Assembly: GCA_964489055.1 (NCBI GenBank)
Contig: CAZAXF010000037.1
Span: forward strand, 1 to 28,521
Length of the DNA: 28,521 nt
DNA from: 66-474 sp964489055
Lineage (GTDB): Bacteria > Pseudomonadota > Gammaproteobacteria > Xanthomonadales > Rhodanobacteraceae
Direction of reading: 5' to 3'
Shown: piece by piece, positions 8,018 to 15,462 of the stretch
Layout of the letters: each line of letters begins with the position of its first letter
How positions within the stretch are numbered: the first letter of the stretch is position 1
Translations under genes and position numbers: made by a program
Notes under the pieces: model-generated
Told to the model about the DNA's origin: nothing
The model's database searches: none
The model's input: the letters and a program-made list of their open reading frames with translations, nothing else

Positions 8018-9451
8018 TCACAGGGCCGACAGGAACGCGACCAGGTCCTGTTTCTGCCGTTCGCTCATGCCGATGTGGAATCGCGTGTCGTAGAAGTCGA
8101 TCACGTCACGCAGGGTTGCCGCCGATCCGTTGTGGAAATACGGCGCGCGGGCCGCCAGACCGCGCAGGATCGGACCCTTGAACTTGCCGATGTCGGCCCA
8201 CTTGCCGGTGATCATCGCAAGCCCGGGATCGGTGGTCTGGACGACCTGTCCGGTCTTGATGTTGGTCAGCGTGTACAGCGGCATGTCGGGCGTGCGGCGG
8301 GAGGCGTCGGCGATGCCGATGTCCAGAGCGCCGCCGACCGAATGGTTGCCGATGTTGGGCGAATCGTGGCAGGTGCCGCAGGTGCCGTGGATCACCGCCC
8401 GGCCCGTCGCATCGTTGAGCCCCGCGACGCCGGTGATGTTGATGGGCATCGAGTTGAACAGCCTCTGGCCGCGCAGGATCGCGGCGCGTTGCCGCATCCG
8501 CCAGCCGAGTGCGTGTACCCGCCAGGGATCGCCCCAGGCGTCGAACAGGCGCATGACCTTCGGATCGAACGCCTCTCCGGCTGGATCATTGCCGAGCGCA
8601 TCGTTGATGCCGACCCAGAATTTCTGTTGCGACAGGATGGCGGCGCCGCCCATGGCATCGTCCGCCTCCAGCCGGCCGGCCAGGCGGTCGGCGTACTGCG
8701 CGGTGAACAGGTGCGATTCGAACTCCACGATGCTGTCGATCACGTCGTCGCCGGGCGCGGCGGCGGCCTGCTCGTGGCCGAGGACCGCGTCACGCGCTTG
8801 CGCGGCGAGGCTCTGGCGGACATCTTCGAGATCGACGCCGGCGTCCATTGGCGGCTGGAACGGGACAAAGGTGAACCGGTTGTCCCACATCACGCCGGTG
8901 TCCCAGATAAGGTTGGTGGCCGGCAGCGGACGGCGGAACAGGGACAACTGGCGCGCGCTGGCAAATCCGTAGGGATCGTCCACGGCGGTCAGCGTGAATT
9001 CGGCATGTGCCGGCATCGGCAGGCCGATGCGCAGCACCCCGTGGTTGAGCAGCATCGAGTAGGCCCTGGCGCGCGCCGCCAGGGTGGATACGTCCGCATT
9101 CGGCGAATTCGCGCCATCCACCAGCCGGAAAAGCGGGTCGGTGCCGCCGGTGGCGTCGAACCGCCTGCGAACGTCCGCCGCGGCGATCGTCCAGCCGTTT
9201 TCCTGCCGGTGGCACGTGTTGCACGAACGCCCGTTGGTGCCGAGGCTCCTGAAGAACGGGTTGGCATGGTCGATGCGACCGCCGGGGGCGACGGTCTGCA
9301 GCCATCCGGACGGATTGCGCGTGATGGTCGGATCGTGGCGATGCGGGACCTGCGAAGCCGGGGCTGCCGTGCCTGCGGTGGCAGCGAACATCAGGATGGC
9401 GATGCCCAAGCCGATCCGGCGCATGCGGTGCGTGACGGTTGGACCGATCAT
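8018..9451 (-). CDS. Exported di-heme cytochrome c peroxidase / MauG-family protein
   Basis: The 477-residue protein has an N-terminal signal sequence (hydrophobic run about 13-27, then an Ala-rich cleavage region ending TAAPA), so it should be periplasmic. It carries two c-type heme motifs, CNTCH (77-81) and CGTCH (358-362), separated by about 280 residues. The C-terminal segment GPILRGLAARAPYFHNGSAATLRDVIDFY is the hallmark of the CcpA/MauG superfamily. Members reduce peroxides or oxidise protein or small-molecule partners; the long inter-heme insert differs from compact CcpA (about 330 residues), so the reaction is uncertain. An in-frame ATG at residue 10 (9424) gives a more typical signal peptide and is a plausible alternative start. 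The gene converges on the oxidoreductase remnant with a 7-base gap. A 17-base palindrome lies 84 bases upstream. Confidence 0.85.
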   Translation of the reverse strand: MIGPTVTHRMRRIGLGIAILMFAATAGTAAPASQVPHRHDPTITRNPSGWLQTVAPGGRIDHANPFFRSLGTNGRSCNTCHRQENGWTIAAADVRRRFDATGGTDPLFRLVDGANSPNADVSTLAARARAYSMLLNHGVLRIGLPMPAHAEFTLTAVDDPYGFASARQLSLFRRPLPATNLIWDTGVMWDNRFTFVPFQPPMDAGVDLEDVRQSLAAQARDAVLGHEQAAAAPGDDVIDSIVEFESHLFTAQYADRLAGRLEADDAMGGAAILSQQKFWVGINDALGNDPAGEAFDPKVMRLFDAWGDPWRVHALGWRMRQRAAILRGQRLFNSMPINITGVAGLNDATGRAVIHGTCGTCHDSPNIGNHSVGGALDIGIADASRRTPDMPLYTLTNIKTGQVVQTTDPGLAMITGKWADIGKFKGPILRGLAARAPYFHNGSAATLRDVIDFYDTRFHIGMSERQKQDLVAFLSAL

Positions 9452-9534
9452 CGCGGTGTACTCCCCATGGCAGTGGCCAACATCACCGGGAACAGTTTCG
9501 GATCAGTGTGCTTCCGATTGCGGGGAAACGCCAT

Positions 9535-9551
9535 GGGTTCACCGTGAACCC
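9535..9551. promoter_or_regulatory. Palindromic operator candidate upstream of the di-heme cytochrome gene
   Basis: Arms gggttcac (9535-9542) and gtgaaccc (9544-9551) are perfect inverted copies around one central base. The site is 84 bases upstream of the cytochrome start and downstream of the AraC-type gene, on the - strand. No T-run follows on the - strand, so it is more operator-like than terminator-like. The binding protein is unknown. Confidence 0.4.
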
Positions 9552-9621
9552 CTGGCCTGCGTGCGTCATCACTCTTCAACTGCGCCGCCCCAATGACACG
9601 CACTGAGCGACTTTCACCCGG

Positions 9622-10632
9622 TCAGCCGGCACTCCGTCGGTCGCGAACCCGTCGCTCGTGTTGGCGCGGGATCGTTCCGTGCCCTCCGTTGCTGCGCCAC
9701 GCCGCCGGCGGTACGCCGTAGCAGCGTTTGAAGGCGCGCTGGAAGGCGGCGCTGGAATCGTAGCCTACCTCGCTGGCGATACGATCGATGCTCCACCGGC
9801 TTTCATCGAGGCTGCGCGCCGCAAGCTGCATCCGCAGGTGCGTGAGGTAATGGATCGGCGGCTCGCCGATGATGTCCCGGAAGCGGGCGGCGAGGCAGGA
9901 ACGCGAACTGGCGATGGTCGCGGCGAGCTCGTCCACGGTCCAGTCGTGCGACGGGTCGCCGTGCAATGCGTGCAGCGCACGCCCGACCAGCGGGTCACGC
10001 AGGCCGGCCAGCCAGCCGCGCGCACCGGCGGGCAGGTGCTGCATGCGCAGGCTCAGGGTCTCCATGAACAGCAGCTCGGCCATGCGCACGCGCAGGCAAT
10101 CGACGCCGGGCCTGTCCTCCAGTGCGTCGCGGGCGGCGTATTCCAGCAGGGCCTTGCTGCGCTGTTCGAGGCATACCGTGAACAGCGCCGGCATGGCGGT
10201 GAAAAGGGACGCGAAGGCACGGCGGTTGCAGCCGAGGAAACCGCACAGGATCGAGGACTTCGGGCCCCCGCCGGTTTCAAAGTGTTCGCAGCGAAGGTCG
10301 GTCAGCGAACGATTGCCCAGAGCCCGTTCGAACGGCATCGTCTGGCGCCCGGGGCTGTCCGCCAGTTCGTGCCGGTCGCCCTGGATCAGCACCACTGCGC
10401 AGCCCGCGGGGATCCGGAACCAGTCGTGCGACGCGTGCCGGCACCAGCATTCCCCGTCGATCACGACGTGGAACACGATCACGTGGTCTGTGCCGCGCGG
10501 CAACCGGTGCGCGAGCTTGTCCACGCGCGGTGCCGCGATGACGCCCCAAGGGCCCCTGGTGTCGATGCGGAAGAACAGCGCGCCGGTCAGGTGCGTCATC
10601 GCCAGCGCGTCGGAGAGCAGGTCGTGCGGCAT
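9622..10632 (-). CDS. AraC-family transcriptional regulator with N-terminal cupin domain
   Basis: The 336-residue protein has two parts. Residues 4-190 form a cupin_6-type sensor domain (LSDALAMTHLTGALFFRID, then GPWG and the HVVIDGECWC strand). Residues 230-312 form a double helix-turn-helix AraC DNA-binding domain (WTVDELAATIASSRSCLAARF, then IDRIASEVGYDSSAAFQRAFKR and GVPPAAWR). The ATG at 10632 keeps the whole cupin start, as in relatives. It is transcribed away from the MddA-like cassette; a - strand TATACT box at 10670-10675 is a plausible -10. The divergent arrangement suggests it controls the cassette at 10853-14507, its own gene, or both. The effector is unknown; cupin_6 AraC proteins often respond to small organic molecules. 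Confidence 0.88.
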   Translation of the reverse strand: MPHDLLSDALAMTHLTGALFFRIDTRGPWGVIAAPRVDKLAHRLPRGTDHVIVFHVVIDGECWCRHASHDWFRIPAGCAVVLIQGDRHELADSPGRQTMPFERALGNRSLTDLRCEHFETGGGPKSSILCGFLGCNRRAFASLFTAMPALFTVCLEQRSKALLEYAARDALEDRPGVDCLRVRMAELLFMETLSLRMQHLPAGARGWLAGLRDPLVGRALHALHGDPSHDWTVDELAATIASSRSCLAARFRDIIGEPPIHYLTHLRMQLAARSLDESRWSIDRIASEVGYDSSAAFQRAFKRCYGVPPAAWRSNGGHGTIPRQHERRVRDRRSAG

Positions 10633-10669
10633 GCAGCCCGTACCCCGGCGTTTCGAGCATGTACGGCGG

Positions 10670-10675
10670 AGTATA
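10670..10675 (-). promoter_or_regulatory. Candidate -10 box for the AraC-type regulator
   Basis: Read on the - strand the sequence is tatact, 38 bases upstream of the ATG at 10632. No convincing -35 hexamer is visible at 16-18 bases, so activation or an atypical promoter is possible. The divergent interval 10633-10852 (220 bases) must also hold the promoter of the MddA-like cassette, for which I see no clear hexamers. Confidence 0.3.
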
Positions 10676-10852
10676 AGTCATTGTCACGCCACGCCGCGTG
10701 ATGCGACCGTTGGGCGCAAGAAGGCCGGCAGGGTGTCACGGTTCGCGCCCGGAAGGTGTTTTTCGACGGACGACCGTGAGTGCCCGGGCCGAATGGCTTT
10801 GTCCCCGCATGGAACAGGCGCGGCACGTGCAGCAGGGGAGGAGGAAGACATC

Positions 10853-11629
10853 ATGGGAAGGTTCCTTGGGTTTCTATATGGAATAGTGTGTTACGTGGTA
10901 TTCTTCATCACGTTTCTGTACGCGATCGCGTTCGTCGGCGACCTTCCCTTCGTGCCGCATACGCTCGACCGAGGCATGGAAGCGGCAAGCGTCGGCAAGG
11001 CGGTGGTCATCGACGCGGTCCTGCTCGGCATCTTCGCGATCCAGCACAGCGGGATGGCCCGGCGCGGCTTCAAGCGCTGGCTGACCGGCTGGCTGCCGGA
11101 GTCACTGGAGCGCAGTACCTTCGTGCTGCTGTCGAGCCTGGCGCTGATCCTGCTGTTCTGGCAGTGGCGGCCGCTGCCGGGCCTGGTCTGGGACGTCGGC
11201 CACGGCTGGGCCTGGTGGCTGCTGTACGCGGTGTCTGCGCTGGGCTGGCTGATCGTGTTGAGCGGCACCTTCGTGATCAACCACTTCGACCTGTTCGGCC
11301 TGCGCCAGGTCTGGTACGCGGCGCGGGGACAGAAGGCGCCGCCACTCGAGTTCGTTGAACACTTCTACTACTCGCTGGTGCGGCATCCGCTGATGCTGGG
11401 CTTCATCATCGCGTTCTGGGCGATCCCGCGCATGACCGTCGGACACCTGCTGTTCGCGGTCGCGACCACCGGCTACATCCTGTTCGCGGTGAGATTCCTG
11501 GAAGAGCGCGACCTGGTTGCGATGCACGGCGCGGACTATCGCGGCTACCAGCGACGCGTACCGATGATCTGCCCCTGGCCACGACCCCGGCCATCGGCAG
11601 GCAAGACGCCGCCGCTGCATGCGGGTTGA
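10853..11629 (+). CDS. MddA-like methanethiol S-methyltransferase (NnrU/ICMT superfamily)
   Basis: The 258-residue integral membrane protein has about five to six hydrophobic segments. Diagnostic stretches are FAIQHSGMARRGFKRW (61-76), GTFVINHFDLFGLRQ (138-152), the SAM-binding ICMT-type signature YSLVRHPLMLG (173-183), FLEERDL (215-221) and GADYRGYQRRVPMICP (226-241). Taken together they match MddA, which methylates methanethiol to dimethyl sulfide with S-adenosylmethionine. The start ATG 10853 has a strong ribosome binding site (ggggaggagg). The open frame continues far upstream, but that extension has no conserved features. It is the first gene of a five-gene run and is divergent from the AraC regulator. 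The actual thiol (or other soft nucleophile) methylated here is inferred from family only. Confidence 0.82.
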   Translation: MGRFLGFLYGIVCYVVFFITFLYAIAFVGDLPFVPHTLDRGMEAASVGKAVVIDAVLLGIFAIQHSGMARRGFKRWLTGWLPESLERSTFVLLSSLALILLFWQWRPLPGLVWDVGHGWAWWLLYAVSALGWLIVLSGTFVINHFDLFGLRQVWYAARGQKAPPLEFVEHFYYSLVRHPLMLGFIIAFWAIPRMTVGHLLFAVATTGYILFAVRFLEERDLVAMHGADYRGYQRRVPMICPWPRPRPSAGKTPPLHAG

Positions 11630-11661
11630 GAAACCATCGATTCACAGAGGGAAAAAGAGCC

Positions 11662-12093
11662 ATGCCGAAGAACACACATGCCGCACACTGTTTCTGCGGC
11701 GCCGTCGAGGTTGAACTCACCGGCGCTCCCGCCGACATGGGCTACTGCCACTGCGAATCCTGCCGGCGCTGGTCGGCGGGTCCGGTCAATGCCTTCACGC
11801 TGTGCCCGACGGCGTCGGTGAGGGTGACGCGCGGCGAGGATCGGCTGGGTGTGTACACCGGATCCCCCAACAGCCGCCGCCGCTGGTGCACGCAGTGCGG
11901 CGGTCACGTGCTGACCGAGCATCCGGAATGGGGCCTGGTGGATGTGTATGCCGCGGCCATCGACGGGCTCGACTTCAAGCCTGCCGTGCACGTCAATTAT
12001 CAGGAAAGCGTGCTGCCGATGCGTGATGGCCTGCCCAAGCAGAAGGATTTTCCGACGGCGCTGGGCGGCACCGGCACGGTGATCGACGAATGA
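11662..12093 (+). CDS. GFA/CENP-V-type zinc-binding protein
   Basis: The 143-residue cytosolic protein carries the cysteine pattern of the GFA (glutathione-dependent formaldehyde-activating enzyme-like) fold: Cys10 and Cys12 (HCFCGAVEVEL), Cys29, Cys31 and Cys34 (GYCHCESCRRW), and Cys76 and Cys79 (RRRWCTQCGG). These normally bind two zinc ions. Family members are proposed to handle glutathione adducts, but most have no proven reaction. ATG 11662 is chosen because the upstream alternative at 11626 overlaps the previous gene and adds only non-conserved residues, while a purine-rich gaggg lies close upstream of 11662. The gene follows the MddA-like methyltransferase by 32 bases and is probably co-transcribed. 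A link to thiol or formaldehyde chemistry in this cassette is an inference. Confidence 0.82.
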   Translation: MPKNTHAAHCFCGAVEVELTGAPADMGYCHCESCRRWSAGPVNAFTLCPTASVRVTRGEDRLGVYTGSPNSRRRWCTQCGGHVLTEHPEWGLVDVYAAAIDGLDFKPAVHVNYQESVLPMRDGLPKQKDFPTALGGTGTVIDE

Positions 12094-12133
12094 TGAACCA
12101 GGCACTGACCCGAAACCGCCGGAGGTCTTCAAC

Positions 12134-13012
12134 GTGAACAACCTGCCGCCCGGACGTGAGGCTGTCATGAAGGCGAACTTCGGCATCGAGGAGGCCGAAG
12201 CGGTGGGCCAGCCACACCAAGGCCGGGGAACGGGCCGGAGCGTCCCGGAGAATTACGAACGATTTTTTGTACCCACCATCGGTGCGCCACTGGCTGACGA
12301 TCTGATCGCCGCGGCCGCGCTTCGGCCGGGAGAGCGGGTGCTGGACGTTGCCTGTGGAACCGGCGTGGTCGCGCGACGCGCGGCGCGGGCCGTGGGCAAT
12401 ATCGGGAGTGTCGCCGGGCTGGATGTCAATCCCGGCATGCTGGCGGTCGCGCGTTCGACCACGCCACCCGATACGCCCATCCAATGGCACGAGGCTGACG
12501 CCGGGCACATGCCGCTCGCGGATGGGTCATTCGACGTCGTGCTGTGCCAGATGGGCCTCCAGTTCATGCCGGACCGGCAAGCCGCACTGCGCGAGATGCG
12601 GCGGGTCCTGGCCGACGGTGGCCGCCTGATCCTGAATCTGCCCGGGCCGACCCCGCGACTCTTCACCGCCATGGGCGAGGGAATCGCACGACACGTCGGC
12701 GCCGAGGCTGCGGGATTCGTGGGACTGGTCTTCTCGCTCCACGACACGGCGGAGATTCACGGCCTCCTCGATGACGCGGGTTTCCGCGAGGTTTCCGTCG
12801 AATCCACGATGAAGACCTTGCGCCTCCCGGGGCCGGCCGCGTTCCTCTGGCAGTACGTGCAGGGCACTCCGCTGGCGGGCGTCATGGCGCAGGTGGATGA
12901 CGAACGTCGCACCGCGCTGGAGCGCGAAATCGTGACCGGCTGGCAGGAATTCGTGGAAGACGAAGACATGCTGCTCCAGGTCCGCATGGTGACGGCGGGC
13001 GCCCGGAAATAG
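12134..13012 (+). CDS. Class I SAM-dependent methyltransferase (UbiE-like fold)
   Basis: The 292-residue protein contains the Rossmann methyltransferase motifs: VLDVACGTG (69-77, motif I), GLDVNPGML (motif II acidic loop), DAGHMPLADGSFDVVLCQ (motif III/post-motif) and EMRRVLADGGRLILNLPG (motif IV). This is the generic UbiE/Methyltransf_11 pattern, so SAM use is confident but the substrate is not. The start is GTG 12134, supported by ggagg nine bases upstream; ATG 12167 is an alternative that loses 11 residues. The first ~35 residues are low in conservation. As the second methyltransferase of the cassette, it may act on a related small molecule or on a quinone. A role in arsenic or other metalloid methylation was considered, but no conserved Cys set supports it. 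Confidence 0.8.
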   Translation: MNNLPPGREAVMKANFGIEEAEAVGQPHQGRGTGRSVPENYERFFVPTIGAPLADDLIAAAALRPGERVLDVACGTGVVARRAARAVGNIGSVAGLDVNPGMLAVARSTTPPDTPIQWHEADAGHMPLADGSFDVVLCQMGLQFMPDRQAALREMRRVLADGGRLILNLPGPTPRLFTAMGEGIARHVGAEAAGFVGLVFSLHDTAEIHGLLDDAGFREVSVESTMKTLRLPGPAAFLWQYVQGTPLAGVMAQVDDERRTALEREIVTGWQEFVEDEDMLLQVRMVTAGARK

Positions 13013-13084
13013 CGTGTGGCGGCTTGCGCGAGGCGCGTGCCGGCGCGGCATCGACAACGAGACTTTCCGCAAGGAGAACCCAAC

Positions 13085-13720
13085 ATGACGCAATGGGAAA
13101 TCAAGGGCAGGGAGTTCGTGAATTGCAACTGCGCCTATGGCTGCCCCTGCCAGTTCAACGCGCTGCCCACGCACGGCGACTGCCGCGCGATCGCAATGAT
13201 CGGGATCGACGAGGGGCGTCACGGGGAAGTCCGGCTGGACGGGTTGCGCTTCGGCATGATCGCGTCATGGCCCGGCGCGATCCACGAGGGCGGAGGCGAG
13301 ATCGTGCCGCTGGTGGACGAACGTGCCTCGCCGGAGCAACGCGAAGCGCTGCTGCGCATCATGGGTGGCGAGGACACGGAACCCGGGGCAACCCTGTTCC
13401 AGGTGTTCTCGGCGACCTTCGACAAGGTGCACGATCCAGTGTTCGCGAAGATCGATTTCGAGGTCGATGTCGACGGCCGCACGTCACGCGTGAAAATCCC
13501 GGACCTGCTGGAAGCCCGTGGCGAACCGATCGTGAATCCGATTTCCGGTCAACAGCATCGGGCCCGCATCAATCTGCCCGCCGGATTCGAGTACGACGTG
13601 TGCGAAGTGGGACGCGGCTGGTCGAAGACCGGAGGCGTGCTGGGCCTGTCACTGGCTGATTCGCACGCGCAGTTCGCCGCCCTTCACATGACCGGACAAG
13701 GTGTCGTCCATCACGCCTGA
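13085..13720 (+). CDS. DUF1326 domain protein with Cys-rich N-terminus
   Basis: The 211-residue protein is covered by DUF1326. Its hallmark is the N-terminal cysteine cluster FVNCNCAYGCPCQF (11-24; Cys14, Cys16, Cys20, Cys22) with a further Cys33 (HGDCRAI), followed by SWPGAIHEGGG and a C-terminal beta-rich part. The cluster looks like a soft-metal or redox site. No signal peptide or membrane segment is visible. ATG 13085 is chosen for its clear ribosome binding site (aaggag); the open frame extends to 13016 without conserved residues. It overlaps the DUF2182 gene by 20 bases, and the two families are often neighbours, so a direct partnership with that membrane protein is likely. Molecular function is not established for the family. 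Confidence 0.8.
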   Translation: MTQWEIKGREFVNCNCAYGCPCQFNALPTHGDCRAIAMIGIDEGRHGEVRLDGLRFGMIASWPGAIHEGGGEIVPLVDERASPEQREALLRIMGGEDTEPGATLFQVFSATFDKVHDPVFAKIDFEVDVDGRTSRVKIPDLLEARGEPIVNPISGQQHRARINLPAGFEYDVCEVGRGWSKTGGVLGLSLADSHAQFAALHMTGQGVVHHA

Positions 13721-14507
13721 TCCGCTGCCGCGGGCGAGTGCCCTGGAAGCGGCGTTGCGGCGCGACCGCAGGGTCGTGCTGGCGGCGCTGCTCGGCCTGA
13801 CCGCGCTGGCGTGGGGCTACCTTCTCTGGCTGGCACAGGGCATGGCCATGCCCGTGCACGGCATGGCCACGGCCATGCGCGCCTGGACGCCGGGCGAGTT
13901 CGCGCTGATGTTCGTGATGTGGGCCGTGATGATGGTCGGCATGATGACGCCCTCCGCTGCGCCGATGGTCCTGATCTACGCGCGGGTCGGGAGAATGGCC
14001 GCGCTGCAGGGCAAGCCGTTGGCGGCAACTGGCTTCTTCGCCGCCGGATACCTGCTCGCCTGGTCGGTGTTTTCTCTGGCGGCGACGGCCGCACAGTGGG
14101 GATTGCATCGGGCCCTGCTGCTGACGCCCATGATGACCAGCGCCAGCGCCGTGCTGAGCGGCGTAGTACTGGTCGCGGCGGGCGTGTACCAGTGGACCCC
14201 GGCCAAGCGCGCCTGCCTGCGCCATTGCCAGACTCCACTGTCCTTCATTCAGCAATGCGGTGGATTCCGCCGCACGCCGCGCGGGTCGCTGATGCTTGGG
14301 CTTCACCACGGGCTCTACTGCATCGGCTGCTGCTGGGCGCTGATGGCGCTGCTGTTCGTCGGTGGCGTGATGAACCTGTTGTGGGTGGCGCTGATCGCGT
14401 TCTTCGTACTGGCGGAAAAGCTCCTTGCGTCCGTGCGATGGTTGCCGCGTGTCGCCGGCGTCCTGTTGGGCGGGTGGGGCGTCTGGCTGCTGGCTGGTGC
14501 CTGGTAA
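13701..14507 (+). CDS. DUF2182 predicted metal-binding integral membrane protein
   Basis: The 268-residue polytopic membrane protein has about six to seven membrane segments and is strikingly rich in Met, Cys and His. Key stretches are GMAMPVHGMATAM (47-59), MMVGMMTPS (77-85), AKRACLRHCQTPLSF (168-182) and HHGLYCIGCCWALM (202-215), the signature segments of DUF2182. Such residues are typical ligands for Cu(I) or other soft metals, hence the family's 'predicted metal-binding' label; no reaction is proven. The start is GTG 13701, 20 bases inside the DUF1326 gene, indicating translational coupling. It is the last gene of the run that begins with the MddA-like methyltransferase. After it come about 200 non-coding bases and then the 28-bp tandem repeats. 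Confidence 0.82.
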   Translation: MSSITPDPLPRASALEAALRRDRRVVLAALLGLTALAWGYLLWLAQGMAMPVHGMATAMRAWTPGEFALMFVMWAVMMVGMMTPSAAPMVLIYARVGRMAALQGKPLAATGFFAAGYLLAWSVFSLAATAAQWGLHRALLLTPMMTSASAVLSGVVLVAAGVYQWTPAKRACLRHCQTPLSFIQQCGGFRRTPRGSLMLGLHHGLYCIGCCWALMALLFVGGVMNLLWVALIAFFVLAEKLLASVRWLPRVAGVLLGGWGVWLLAGAW

Positions 14508-14710
14508 TTGTCGTTGGTTCCGGCGCCACGTACAGAACGTGCAGGCCGTGGCCCGCCCCACCAGGATCATGCGGCGGCCGTTCGAGGTGCTGACGTCGCA
14601 ATTGGCGCCCGAGCAGCACCGGTATCACCCGCCGCGCGTCGCTCCTGCCCCTTCAAGGCGGAGGCCGGGTGGGACACCTGGCTTGGTTCGATGGCCGCGG
14701 GGCGATGAAA
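14508..14710. other. Non-coding interval after the DUF2182 gene
   Basis: I see no conserved gene, RNA or clear hairpin-plus-T-run terminator here. It is the first part of a 372-base gene-free stretch; the rest (14711-14879) is the repeat block and the DUF456 5' region. Confidence 0.5.
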
Positions 14711-14841
14711 CCCATCCCCACCCAACCCTCCCCTTGAAGGGGAGGGCTTTCCGCGGCTCCCTTGAAGGGGAGGGCTTTTCGCGGCTCCCTTGAAGGGGGG
14801 GCTTTCCGTGGCTCCCTTGCAGGGGAGGGCATTCCGATGCT
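14711..14841. repeat. Dispersed 39-bp repeat leading into four tandem 28-bp units
   Basis: Bases 14711-14749 are identical to 16160-16198. Inside is a perfect palindrome (14726-14746, two 10-base arms ccctcccctt and aaggggaggg around one G). From 14731 a unit 'cccttgaaggggagggcttt' plus 'ccgcggct' repeats four times: 14731-14758, 14759-14786, 14787-14813 (one base shorter) and 14814-14841 (diverged: gaagg to gcagg, ctttccgcg to cattccgat). There are no unique spacers, so this is not a CRISPR array. The G/C-rich palindromic block resembles repeats common between genes in xanthomonads. Confidence 0.85.
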
Positions 14842-14879
14842 CTCCGGCCGTTGTTGCGCTCCGGCGCTATCCTGCCTCG

Positions 14880-15365
14880 ATGGACTGGAACATCCTCTGG
14901 TACGTGATCGCCGGCATCATCATTGCTGCCGGCCTCGTGGGCTCGATCCTGCCCAACCTGCCGGGCATCCCGGTGATGTTCGGAGGCATGCTGCTGGCCG
15001 CGTGGGTGGGGCACTTCGAAACGATCAAGGTCTGGGTGATCGTGTTGCTCGGCATCCTTGCCGCGTTCTCGATCGTGTTCGATTTCATTGCCGGAGCCTT
15101 CGGCGCCAAAAAATACGGCGCCAGCAGGGGTGCCGTGTGGGGCGCGTTTTTCGGCACCATCGTGGGGCTGTTCTTCGGCATTCCCGGCATCATCCTGGGA
15201 CCGTTTGCCGGCGCGGTGATCGGGCAACTGGCAAGCGGAAGTCGGGTCGACCACGCGGCCCGCGTCGGCTTCGGTACCTGGATCGGCCTGGTGATCGGCA
15301 CCGCGATCAAGCTCGCGACCGCGTTCATGATGCTGGGGGCGTTCGCCCTGGCGCTGGTGTTTTGA
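14880..15365 (+). CDS. DUF456 family small membrane protein
   Basis: The 161-residue protein consists almost entirely of hydrophobic, Gly-rich segments (about four to five): an N-terminal WNILWYVIAGIIIAAGLVGS, then LPGIPVMFGGMLLAAW, a middle stretch with GAKKYGASRGAVWGAFFG and IPGIILGPFAGAVIGQ, and a C-terminal hydrophobic hairpin. The Gly/Ala zipper-like glycine spacing and length are typical of DUF456, whose function is unknown. ATG 14880 is chosen because the open frame upstream only translates the 28-bp repeats. A degraded copy of its first ~60 codons, with the same upstream repeat, lies at 16230-16421. The gene is monocistronic or leads the small methyltransferase 97 bases downstream. 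Confidence 0.8.
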   Translation: MDWNILWYVIAGIIIAAGLVGSILPNLPGIPVMFGGMLLAAWVGHFETIKVWVIVLLGILAAFSIVFDFIAGAFGAKKYGASRGAVWGAFFGTIVGLFFGIPGIILGPFAGAVIGQLASGSRVDHAARVGFGTWIGLVIGTAIKLATAFMMLGAFALALVF

Positions 15366-15462
15366 CCAGGCGGGTGGGGACGCGGGCGACACGCGCCCCG
15401 CGCCCGGCCGACGCCGCGTGGCCGCACCCGCTAACATTTCGCGTTTCCGCGGAAATTCCAGC

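Noticed and set aside
14711..14841. Possible CRISPR array
   Set aside because: Units are directly adjacent with no unique spacers, and no cas genes are present.
15444..15455. 12-base perfect palindrome tttccgcggaaa just before the small methyltransferase start
   Set aside because: Several palindromes of this length are expected by chance in 28 kb, and there is no matching regulator nearby; kept only as a note.
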